Shown here: positions 10,640 to 19,650 of the stretch, one piece after another
Numbering within the stretch: position 1 is the stretch's first letter
Layout of the letters: each line of letters begins with the position of its first letter
Notes under the pieces: generated by a model
Databases searched by the model: none
What the model was told of the DNA's origin: nothing
The model's input: only the letters and a program-made list of their open reading frames with translations
Made by a program: the position numbers and the translations under genes
DNA from: Thelonectria olida
Taxonomy: Eukaryota > Ascomycota > Sordariomycetes > Hypocreales > Nectriaceae
DNA length: 45,926 nt
NCBI GenBank assembly: GCA_020736575.1
Contig: JAGPYM010000105.1
Location: 1 to 45,926 of the forward strand
Reading direction: 5' to 3'

Positions 10640-11640
10640 GCAACCGCACAGGAATAAGCAGTAGCCTACAGATATACCAGCTGAATGTGCGGAAGAGTGA
10701 CAAGGTGCAGCTGAGCAATGAACAACGAAGACCTCCGAGACTACGCAGCGTTAGCGGTGGCAGAGCCGTGGACACGCAAGATCGAAGGAAAGGTGGTAAC
10801 AATTCCCAACCACCACAGCAACTGGGTGAAGATGATCCCTACCAAAACAAATGATTCGCGGTGGCCGATCCGCAGCATGCTCTGGATACGGAGGGACCTG
10901 GACACAGAACAGATCCCGATACCATCGGCAGATCTGACGGGAGCGATCATTAGGCTCCCCGAAAGGGACGTGATGGTAACATCAGTGTACATAGAGGGAG
11001 GAAACGAACAGGCACTCGAAGCAGCGACGAGAGGCTATGTCGCCTGTAGTGAGGGAGCCTATAACGGGGTGTTCAAGATCGACTCCTGCAGAGACTGGAA
11101 GCTAGGGGGATCCCCAGGGTGCTGGTTCGATGGATCGACACTTTCTGCTCCAATCGATCTGCAATAATTATAGTAAACGGCTACTGCTCGGAGCGACGGG
11201 AACTACCCCAGGCCGGACTCCCACAAGGGTCGCCCCTGTCACCAATCTTGTTCCTGTTCTTCAACACAGATCTTGTACAACGCAAGATCGACTTAAAAGG
11301 CGGGTTAATCGTGTTCATCGACGACTACTCGGCCTAGGTAACAGGCCCAATAGCAGCAGCAAACCAAGCAGGCATCCAGGCCATTATGAAGAGAGCGCTA
11401 GAGTGGGAAAAGCAGGGCGGAGCGACGTTTAAGGAAAACAATACAGTCACCATACACTTCACGTGCAATCTCGAACGCACTAGCAACAGGCTGTTCGTGA
11501 TCAAAGTCAAGACCATCACTCCCGAAGACAGCGGGAAGATACTGGGCCTGGTGATGGACTCCCAGTTACGCTATGGGGAGCACATGGCGAAAGCAGCTAC
11601 CCGGGGCCTTCGGGCGGCAATGTGCCTAGACCCCCCTTTA
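10640..11640 (+). mobile_element. Non-LTR retrotransposon (Tad1-like LINE), internally deleted and inactive
   Basis: The 5' part is an endonuclease-like region: QLNVRKSDKVQL, the frame from 10718 with AALAVAEPW, then a region ending EGGNEQALEAA near 11030. The sequence jumps directly to a reverse-transcriptase palm: RLLQRLEARGIPRVLVRWID, then LPQAGLPQGSPLSPILFLF and the active-site box FIDDYSA. The middle of the endonuclease and the RT fingers are missing. A TAG interrupts the frame straight after FIDDYSA, where related elements have a tryptophan, a G-to-A change of RIP type. The frame then runs on as a typical downstream RT/RNase-H linker (GKILGLVMDSQLRYGEHMAK) to about 11630. No poly-A tail or target duplication is visible. 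Confidence 0.78.
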
Positions 11641-11900
11641 AATGTTCTTTCTTGCTCCGGTTATCACTCTCGTGACTTACCGCCGCGGAGAAGATTCGGG
11701 GCGGCGTTTCGGACTATTCTTGTATGCTTGGCCGATACGACTGCGGACTGCGGAGTTAAGGCGCTCCTTCAATCTATCCGTGGTTAACGTATGTATACAC
11801 CCATCATGAAGAAAGCATGCCTATCTTATGTTGCCAGACTGATGTATGCATCCGATGAGCTGCAATTACCCTGCTCGTAAACCACAAGCGATAGTCCCGA
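11641..11900 (+). other. Unassigned coding-like remnant next to the LINE
   Basis: Where LINE similarity ends, one plus-strand frame from about 11648 reads FFLAPVITLVTYRRGEDSGR and stays open to a TGA near 11807. I recognise no family. It could be a scrap of a gene interrupted by, or rearranged with, the LINE. Confidence 0.25.
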
Positions 11901-11911
11901 TTGGATAGTGG

Positions 11912-12468
11912 TTAGATGGTCTCGACGGCGGGCCTCCTGTGAACAAGCCAGGTACTGTTTCTCGGATACAGAGACCTCGTTCCCAACCAAGTGCGAAAGT
12001 TTGAGACGATCATGTGAAAGGGATGCACGGTCCCCTGGTCCCTTTTATTAACCGTTCCCCTCCTCATATTTACGGCTCTAGGGGGGACGACTGTACCATA
12101 GAAAAGCAAAAGGCTGTTGGCGGCAGGCTCTGCAACAGCCACATCGTAGCTCGGGCGCCACCTGCGGGGGTGGGCAAAATCAAGAGCAGGCTTGGAGTCG
12201 GAGCTAGGAGTTCCTGGAGTCTGTTATTGGCCGCATAAATCTTCCAGGTAGAAGCGTAGTAACCAGAGTGCAACAGCACGATGCCTGGCTCAACGACTTG
12301 AGGCGTAGATGTAGGTCGAAGTTCGGCAGGTAGTCCCAGCTGCCAGGTCTCAAGCTTGTTGTCTAGTTGTGTAAGAGCCTGAAGGATTCCATTATGGCTC
12401 CTCCATAGTACTAGTCCGGGGCACGATCTTCGCTGAATTCTCGATTGAATGAGGGCTAGCGTTAACAT
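11912..12468 (-). pseudogene. Fragment resembling the middle-homology region of a fungal Zn2Cys6-type transcription factor
   Basis: The minus-strand frame 12468-12070 contains LTQLDNKLETWQLGLPAEL, then HSGYYASTWKIYAANN and two further helices. The pattern 'LxxWxxxLPxxLRP...LHxxYY' is typical of the fungal_trans (PF04082-type) domain. No DNA-binding zinc cluster is present, and the upstream part is replaced by AT-rich sequence at 12470. A second frame (12142-11912) may hold its continuation after a frameshift. The assignment is tentative. Confidence 0.4.
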
Positions 12469-12614
12469 ATATTAATAATATTAATAGTTTAATATTTAAC
12501 TTTATTAAATTTATAATTAAAATATATTAGCTTTAAATTATTATATTATATATTTTTTAAAATATAAAAGTTATAAGCTGTTTAATAAAATAACTTATAA
12601 GTTTTTAATAGTTA
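12469..12614. repeat. Short AT-rich, RIP-like segment
   Basis: About 145 bp of almost pure A/T between the transcription-factor-like fragment and the solo LTR, with the same texture as the large AT blocks. The solo LTR inserted into or next to it. Confidence 0.6.
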
Positions 12615-12619
12615 GAATA

Positions 12620-12760
12620 TGTAAGGAGCTGAGCCTGTAGCTCCTTATAGGCCGGTGTGTGGTGCAGTTCTCTCACATAGTAAGATAACTGGTTGATCGT
12701 TTTGGCCTTACGGCTGGACTGGTCTATTAACGGGCGAGTTATACCATGCCAACCCTTATA
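12620..12760 (+). mobile_element. Solo LTR, 141 bp, with 5-bp target-site duplication GAATA
   Basis: Starts TGTAAGG and ends CCCTTATA, an inverted pair if the final CA became TA by RIP. It is flanked on both sides by GAATA (12615-12619 and 12761-12765). No internal retroelement sequence is attached. It is the least mutated of three family members in the window; the other two (4397-4534, 4972-5107) are its RIP-decayed homologues. Confidence 0.85.
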
Positions 12761-12765
12761 GAATA

Positions 12766-13490
12766 AATATAATATTAGAAGTATAATGCCTTTGCGCCTG
12801 CGGCCGTAAGCGTAACATTTATATTTAAGTTGTATTATTATAAAAGCTTAAAACTTTTACAAGGAGAGGGAAGGTTAATAGAGAAATGCCCAAGCAGTTA
12901 ACTTACTTATAGAGGTATTACTAGCAAGTATTTTTACTAATTAGCATGTTCCGTTCTATTACTAATTGAAATAGGCCTAATGTTTGTTAGTATAAATAGA
13001 TACCTAGCACAAACAAGTACCGAGTTACGGCTTCAGATCCCGTACGAGTGCTTATTAATTATAGTTAGCATCGCCCGCGGAATTCCATGGCGGCCATACT
13101 ATTCCCCTTTGATGGACGCCGATGACGGATGATAACAGCAGCGACTTATACAAACAACCAAGTGAGACACAGCTTTCAACCCTAATAAGATCCAAGCGAT
13201 TACTCAGCCCGAGTGTATCCTTTTCCCTAGGTTATGGGAATGGAAGGTTAGTCCCACTCTTGAACCCAGCATCCGCCGCTGGCCGAGACGAACTGACCCT
13301 TCCCTTAGAGATGATCGCGACTTATTAACGAGAACCGATTTGTATAGTCTATTATTAGATGGTGCTCCAATGCCGCATCTAACCGTTCAAGTTTAATCAT
13401 TCTTCGCAGAAACAGCTCCGTCTATCATAGATAGGAAACCAGGAACTATTAAAGGCGATGTTCTATCTCACCTCGCAGATCTAGACAACT
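12766..13490. other. Mixed-composition stretch without a supported gene
   Basis: Moderately AT-rich to about 13080, then GC-balanced. An ATG-started 68-codon ORF at 13122-13328 has no recognisable domain. The 3' part probably contains the lost 5' end or promoter of the FAD oxidoreductase relic that follows. Confidence 0.4.
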
Positions 13491-13499
13491 CAGCGATAT

Positions 13500-14317
13500 T
13501 GTCTCCAATCCAGAGAACCGATTCGGCACCCTAGCTCCCGTGCCTACGATGTTGTTATCGTGGGCGGTGCAACAAGCGGGTCAGCAATTGCTTGGTTCCT
13601 TGCCTCAAACTCCAACTTTAAGGGCAAAGTTCTCGTTGTGGAGCGGGATCCTTCGCTCACGTACTCGGCAACCCAAGCAAGCAATAACTGCATTCGGCAG
13701 CAATAGAATTGAGTTGAAGACTGGCGAGATTGTCAGTGTTAGGACCGTTGTTAACGCTGCAGGTACTCGTGCCGCCCAGGTCTCCCGACTAGCTGGTATC
13801 GACCTCCCTATTGAGGCCCGCTGCAGATATACTTTTATCTTCTCTGTTAATAAACCGCTTCCATAAGATCTCCCTCTTACTATCGATCCTACCGGCGTCT
13901 ATATGCGCTCCTACTGTAAGAAAGATTACCTCGTCGGCTGCCCACCTATCGGTCCTAATATAGCTGTTAATACTAATAACTTTAGCTACGCTGAGGATAT
14001 TTAGAATATAAAGATGCTTCCAGTTCTTCAGAAGCACATTCCTCAGTTTTCCACCGCTAAGCTGACTTACTCCTAGATGGGCCACTATAAGTTTAACACT
14101 TTTGACCACAAACGCCATTATTAGTCCGCATACCGGGGTTGGTAACCTGATATTCTGTGTTAGATTCTCGGGCCATAGAAGCCAACAGGCGCCGGCATGT
14201 GGACGGGGAGTGGCAGAGCTTATCACATATGGTCGTTTCTGCACACTGGACTTGACGGCCTTATCTTATGCTCTTATTGCTAACAATGAGCCTCTGGTTG
14301 AACGTGCTGTAATTTAG
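13500..14317 (+). pseudogene. FAD-dependent oxidoreductase (DAO family, FOXRED1-like), broken and internally deleted
   Basis: One frame (about 13535-13705) gives a dinucleotide-binding fold, RAYDVVIVGGATSGSAIAWF, then KVLVVERDP. It then stops. A second frame (from about 13710) gives TGEIVSVRTVVNAAG, then LAGIDLPIEARCRYTFIF and, after a stop, PLTIDPTGVYMRSYCKKDY. A third frame (14102-14317) gives a degraded GxSGHGxQQAP-type stretch (FSGHRSQQAPACGRGVAEL) and NEPLVERAVI. The order matches the DAO fold, but substrate-domain sequence between the first two parts is missing. Several stops are TAG where relatives have tryptophan (for example near 14074), consistent with RIP-type G-to-A changes. Confidence 0.7.
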
Positions 14318-14640
14318 ACTAGAAGTATACAATACATTACAGCATGCTGCTCACCTTGCACTTAATAAAAGGGAGTCCTATATCTCAATTTAATACTCCC
14401 CAGAACTAACATTATAAGCCTGTCACCTCAATATTATTAGAAAATTAGTTTAATTTATTAAGATAAAGTAAGAATTCCAATCTATAGGACTATATATGGT
14501 TCGAGTTGGACTTCGCCGTGTCGCCGATACCGTCACATCATGTCACGTTGAGATGAGTAATACAAATATTGATATAAAGCCCTGCGAATTTAGTCTTATC
14601 TATTTTATAAATCCATTTCTAGACTCCAGATTTGCTTCAG

Positions 14641-16397
14641 TTACTCCGACTTGGGTGGCCACTTAACCCTCTTTTCCGCCTGTACGTAGAGATTGTTCGG
14701 CCTGATCAGCTGGAAATACGGGTCATACTCTATAGGACCGTCCTGTGCCAAGCTGAACTTGTACCGGTAAACAAGCTTAGGCAAGAAAACTTTGATCTCT
14801 TGAAGGGCAAAGTTGAATCCAACACACATGCGAGGACCTGCCGCAAATGGGACGTACGAGCCTGCTGGCCTGTTCTTGACCTGTTCTGTGTCCCAGCGGT
14901 CAGGGTCAAAACGCCCCGGGTTCTCCCATACTCCTTTGTTGTTGTGAATATGATGCAACGCCGGGATGACCACCGAGCCTTTGGGAAGCCTATAGCCTCC
15001 CGGCAAGATCATATCAACCTTGGCTGTCCGACCGGGTTGATAGGAAGGGTTGTGGCGGCGTTGAGTTTCCTTGATGAACTTGTCAAGGAAGCTAAGCTTG
15101 TTCGTGATGTCTGCTGTCACCTGGGTATCCTCGTCCCAGTCGCTGTCAATTAGTTCCTGGAGAAGCCGCTCTTGGTTCCCTGGGTACTGGACAAGACTGT
15201 AGATCAGCCAGGAGAGCAGGGATGACGTGGTAGTGAAGCCGGCGCCAGTGGCTACAAGCAGTGCTGGAGCGAACTGCGAGGGCGGTAGCTTGTTGCCCTT
15301 GTTATCGGTTGCCCGGAGGAAATAGTCTACACATGGTTAGCTTACGCCTCAAGAGAAGACTGTATAACTTACCAACGACGTTGTCGGCCTTGAGAGCAGC
15401 ATCTTGAAGCTCCAAATCGTCCTGGCCCCTAGACGCTTTGGCAATGGAGTCCATCATCATCTCTTCAATCCTGCTCTTGGTCTGGCGCAGCTTTTTGGGG
15501 TCGCCGAATGGCATGTTGGCGTACCACGCGCCCATGGTAGATACACGCTTATTAAGTTCCAAGTTTTCAGCAATCTTGAGAACCATCTCATGCAGCGGTG
15601 CATCCACTTCTGTGAAATGGGCAAAATCCATACCCAGGACAAGTTTGCCAACTGCCTGGGATCCAAGCTTCAACATGTACTGATAGACATTCCAAGCCTC
15701 GCCCTTCTCATCCAATTCATCAAACACCTTGAACGCTTGCTCGACTGTTTTCTGCATTGTTGGTGCATAGTGCCGGACAGCCTTTGGCCCCAGCGCAGGT
15801 GGAAGAAATTTGTGAGCCTGTCGCCATTGCTCGGTATCAGTATCGCCCAAGAAGACGCCGGCTTCTTGCGATTTGATCGGGTACAGAGGGTGGCCAGGAA
15901 CGATGTGCTTGGTGAAGTAATGATCTTCGGCAAAGAACACTTGCGAAAGCTCAGGGTCGTTGGTCTGATAGATCTGGCTTCCCATGTTGTTCGTAACGAA
16001 AAGCGGTCCGTACTTCTCGAATAGTCTTTGGTGGTTGCCGAGGTGGTCAGGATAAATCTCCAGGTAGTTGCCAAAGTACGGAATGCCGGTAGGCCCAGGC
16101 ACCTCGCGTACTGCATTTCCATCGATAGAGACAGCTACCGGCTCATCCTTATCCAAGATATCGGATACGGCAGTGAGTCTGCGGTCATTGTAGATGAAGC
16201 CGACACCTAAGAGTACAAGTCAGTTAAGTGTGCCGCTTACGTGCATGAGAGTTTGTGTTGCTACCTTTTGGCTTGACAATGGCGAAGTGTGATGCAACGA
16301 TGTTTTGTAGCTCTTCCAAGTCGGAAGATTGGGGGATCTCAATCTCTCTAGCAGTTGAGGCCGCTTCGCCTAGAAGGTAGAACTGTTTTGTTGCCAT
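14641..16397 (-). CDS. Cytochrome P450 with an N-terminal ubiquitin-like extension instead of a membrane anchor
   Basis: Three exons: 16397-16265, 16206-15373 and 15326-14641 (introns of 58 and 46 nt, GT...AG), giving 550 aa. The start is the only ATG at the 5' end. Visible P450 marks are PGPTGIP (about 81-87), the K-helix ETQR (409-412), FDPDRW (462-467) and the haem loop FAAGPRMCVG (483-492) with Cys490 as the iron ligand. Residues 1-70 are not hydrophobic. They look like a small beta-grasp domain (KQFYLLGEAAS, then a helix and GFIYNDRRL), so the enzyme is probably not anchored by an N-terminal helix. The I-helix reads AGFTTTS (351-357): the acidic residue of the usual AGx(D/E)T box is Thr. 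The gene is transcribed divergently from the b5 reductase fusion, a likely electron donor. The substrate is unknown. Confidence 0.92.
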
Positions 16398-16799
16398 GGT
16401 GAACAAAGATATGCAAAGATATGGTTGAAGCTGAATGGGACTCAGAAGGTTGGGTGAGGTTATTTGAGGTCTAGTTGTCTCTTATAAGGGAATAGTTGCA
16501 GGCATTGAATACAACAGATGTCGCATGAGAAACAGCAGCTGAGACTGAAGAGCACAACGGAGCCTTCGGCGCGCGAAAACAAGATTGAGGAGCACATAGC
16601 TCCGCGCACTACGTAGCATAGGGATGACGTTTCTTCGTCTCGTAAAATGCTCGTCATGATGCCTGTCTGTCGATGACTCGGCACTTCCGATATTCCAAAT
16701 AGTCTACCTTGTTCTGATAATCAGCCCCACAGGGGAAGAAGTTAGCGGAAGATCACCGTTGTTCCGGAGGCGGGCGTCACTCCAGAGTGGGTCCCAGGG

Positions 16800-16849
16800 C
16801 GGACCCGCCTCGGCACGCCAAGCGGACCCACTCGGAGGCTGAACCTCGG
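16800..16849 (+). promoter_or_regulatory. Cluster of CGG triplets, possible Zn2Cys6 regulator sites
   Basis: CGG occurs at 16800, 16811, 16823, 16833 and 16847 on the same strand, giving CGG-N8-CGG and CGG-N7-CGG direct arrangements inside a partly repeated 'gcggaccc' context. Fungal zinc-cluster activators bind spaced CGG pairs. Binding here is inference. Confidence 0.35.
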
Positions 16850-17131
16850 CACGTTGGCTGATCCACCCCGATATCGAGCTGATGGAGGGTGTGGAACACC
16901 TCGGCTTGCCATGAGTAGGTACACAATGAATATGGCGAATCGACTCTCTATCTTGGTTGTTAGTTACGTCACCATGGGTGTTGAAACTGATTCTCTCTCT
17001 CGGCTTGACCGCAGGGCAATCACGGATATGCAAATTGCCTCTCTGGCCCTGAGCAGTCAAAGACGACTTGACCGCACGCTGCAAAGTCCACCTCGATCGA
17101 CAAAAAGTCCTTAACTGTTCTTCAAAGTGTC

Positions 17132-17142
17132 TTTTATAGACC
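17132..17142 (+). promoter_or_regulatory. TATA-like core TTTTATAGACC
   Basis: Lies about 90 bp ahead of the b5/b5-reductase ATG. The same 11 bases occur at 22071-22081, about 67 bp ahead of the start of the dead epimerase gene. Confidence 0.4.
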
Positions 17143-17230
17143 TAACTCAAACCATTCTATCATCCTCACGCCTTGGCTTATTTCATTTCTTAAATTTTGT
17201 CATACTCTGTCCTATCCAACATTCATCGCA

Positions 17231-18657
17231 ATGGACGAGTTCACCACCAAGCAGGTTGCTGAGCATAACAGCCCAGAAGATGCATGGCTCACCATCCACG
17301 GCCAAGGTAAGCTCAAATCAACTATTCCATAAACGATGACAATGACTAATCATTCACGCAAGTCTACGATGTTACCAAGTATCTGGCAGATCATCCTGGT
17401 GGTGCTGATGTCCTCACGGAGGCTGCCGGCACTGATGCCAGCGAGGAGTTTGACAACGCTGGCCACTCTGAGGATGCTTTCGAAATCATGAAAGACTACT
17501 GTGTTGGCAAGCTCCAGGGTTTCGAGAAAAAGAAGCCAAAGCGCAAGCCTCTTGCCCCTGTCGAGCCGCCAAAGAGCCAAAACGGCGGTGCATCAAGCAA
17601 AGGACACTCTATAGCCAAGCTGGCCAATCTCGGCCTGTTCCTAGTTGCCGTCTCTGGCGTTTACTATGTTGGTCGTCGCCAGGGACTTGCCGTTCCAAAC
17701 TGGGTGTTCTCATTCCTGCACAGCGGTTCGGGCGGTTCGAGCTTCCTCAACGGCGTTCTCGTGGGTGGCGGCGTCTTTGCAGCTGTCGACGCGATTGTTG
17801 CCCAACGATTCGCCAAGTTAGTCTGGAAGAAGAAATCCTTTACGAGCTACCCTGCTCACATGAAGGTGCCCAAACGCGTCCAGGAAGACACGCTATTGCA
17901 GAGGGGTTTGCTGGATCCAGTCACCTACTCGCCACTTCCTCTGAAGGAGAAGAATCTTGTCGCGCCAAATGTTTATCGCTTGACTTTCGGTCTTCCAACA
18001 ACAAGCACGGTACTTGGCCTGCCAATCGGTCAGCATGTCGCCATCAAAGCTGATGTTGACGGAGAGAGTGTCTCACGGTCATACACACCAGTGTCCAACA
18101 ACGCCGACCGCGGCGTTCTTGAACTAGTTGTCAAGGTGTATCCGGATGGCAAGTTGACCAATGGCTATCTGGCCCAGCTGGAAAGCGGCGATGAGGTTCT
18201 CTTCAGAGGCCCCAAGGGAGCAATGAGGTACTTCCCCGGCCTCTGCAAGCAGGTTGGCATGATCGCTGGCGGCACTGGCATCACCCCGATGTTCCAGGTT
18301 ATCCGGGCTATTTGCGAAGATGACCGTGATACGACTGAGGTCTCCCTCATTTACGCAAACCGAACCGAGCAGGATATTCTCCTACGGGACGAATTGGACA
18401 CTTTTGCCAGGCGATACCCCAACAACTTCAAGGTGTATTATTTGCTGGATCAGCCACCAACTGACTGGAAGTTTGGCTCTGGCTACGTTACGCAGGAGTT
18501 GATGGCGGAGAAGCTTCCTGCACCGAGCTTGGAGTCTAAAGTCTTGCTCTGTGGACCACCTGGCATGGTGAACACGGCCAAGAAGTCACTCATCAACTTG
18601 GGGTTCGAACAACCAGGAGCGTCAGCTAAGATTTCGGACCAAATCTTCTTGTTCTAG
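17231..18657 (+). CDS. Cytochrome b5 - membrane linker - NADH:cytochrome b5 reductase fusion
   Basis: Two exons, 17231-17306 and 17363-18657 (56-nt intron with a GACTAAT-like branch point), 456 aa. Residues 1-75 are a cytochrome b5 domain with haem ligands in HPGG (36-39) and His60 (NAGHSED). A Lys/Pro linker leads to two hydrophobic stretches (about 113-129 and 152-172), which suggests a membrane-held middle. The C-terminal half is a ferredoxin-reductase-type flavoprotein: FAD motif RSYTPVS (264-270), NADH-binding GGTGITP (328-334) and CGPPGM (422-427). All key motifs are intact. Such an enzyme passes electrons from NADH through FAD to its own b5 haem, and from there to acceptors such as P450s or desaturases. 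Its divergent pairing with a P450 suggests that role here. Confidence 0.95.
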
Positions 18658-19650
18658 AGGGGATTTTATTTGTGTAATTAGGGGTGGAATTGTGTAGATG
18701 TTGGAGACTTTATAGATGAGGTAGTACAGGTATAGATTGTTATATGATTTCGTCAAAAGTATCTCCATCACTCATTCATACCAATAGGTGTCAAGACTTA
18801 GTAGAGTGGCCTGGCAATCGTAATGTAATCGAGGAGGCTCTGGTAGCGATTGGGACTGTTTTCACACTACAAGTGTTGTGATTAATTGAGTCAGCTTCTA
18901 CACCTCAATTGCCGAATGGTGAAATGCTGAATATTCGTTCCCGTCGGGATTTCGTAACCTGCTGGGTGTGGTATGTTCTGCCAAGGTCCGGCACTTGAAT
19001 GTGGTGCTACGGTAGCAACCGACAAGGTTCTTATTTAGAACACGGCAACCATTGAAGGGGGAGACGTCCTGTTCTTCGAAGATTCCAAGAGCCAGGGCTG
19101 TCCCACTTTTGATGTGGCGAGGAGAAGCTTGACTTGGACAATGTCGATCAATCATCCACCTCCCTTAACTTGCTCAAGCCAAAGACCCCCGGCCACCAAA
19201 CACTTTGATGGTAAATTCAAGGCGTCATAATGAAAACAAGTCGTAAAAATAATTACGCTAGAGACGCTAAATGATACTGACACACAGGCTGCGGTCAAGT
19301 TCCGTAATCAATTGACAACATGCCTCGGCCGACCCACGTTTCTCGCCATGAGCGTTCTCGGGGCTCATCGCTTCTTCTCGTCATCGGTTCTATTGCGTGT
19401 AATCCATCCTGCCGTAGCACCCGGTCGTGGTGATACTGTCGACGGGGTTGGAGAGATTAACTGGATCATGATGAGCGAGATGCTCCAAGAGCGGCCTTCA
19501 CCTTCTATAAAATGGCATTTACGCGCCTTGATCTGGAGTCCAGAGCCTAGACATCCTCCTTCCACAATCACCAAGTCTAACCTTTACTTTTACACTCCAA
19601 TTCTTCATTCTTCAAGTTACATTCGTTCGCTCCCATTTAGCAATCACACA
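18658..19650. other. Intergenic region with one doubtful small ORF
   Basis: 3' flank of the reductase and 5' flank of the dehydrogenase-propeller gene. A TATA-like CTATAAAA lies near 19504, about 145 bp ahead of the next ATG. The frame of the next gene is open upstream of its ATG to 19312, but the ATG at 19651 is the first one followed by the conserved domain. Confidence 0.5.
18898..19155 (-). CDS. Possible small hypothetical protein (85 aa)
   Basis: ATG-started minus-strand ORF in the gap between two conserved genes. It has four cysteines (one near the N terminus, three within about 18 residues in the middle) but no clear signal peptide. I recognise no family. It could be a terminal exon of an unseen gene or a chance ORF. 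Confidence 0.25.
   Translation of the reverse strand: MIDRHCPSQASPRHIKSGTALALGIFEEQDVSPFNGCRVLNKNLVGCYRSTTFKCRTLAEHTTPSRLRNPDGNEYSAFHHSAIEV

Larger units (their letters stand above)
16398..17230. promoter_or_regulatory. Divergent promoter region of the P450 and the b5/b5-reductase gene
   Basis: 833 bp between two ATGs pointing away from each other. A TATA-like CTTATAAGGG lies at 16481-16490, about 85 bp upstream of the P450 start on its strand. TTTTATAGACC lies at 17132-17142, about 90 bp upstream of the reductase start. A cluster of CGG triplets lies between (16800-16849). Short ORFs here (for example 17084-16704 on the minus strand) have no recognisable domain. Confidence 0.6.

Noticed and set aside
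15404..16024. 206-codon plus-strand ORF
   Set aside because: Lies antisense inside the P450 exon, whose frame has all conserved motifs.
16704..17084. Minus-strand ORF in the divergent promoter
   Set aside because: No domain, and it overlaps the CGG cluster and promoter region.
19312..19650. Longer N terminus of the dehydrogenase-propeller protein
   Set aside because: The frame is open upstream but has no conserved sequence. A TATA-like CTATAAAA near 19504 lies inside it, so the ATG at 19651 is preferred.
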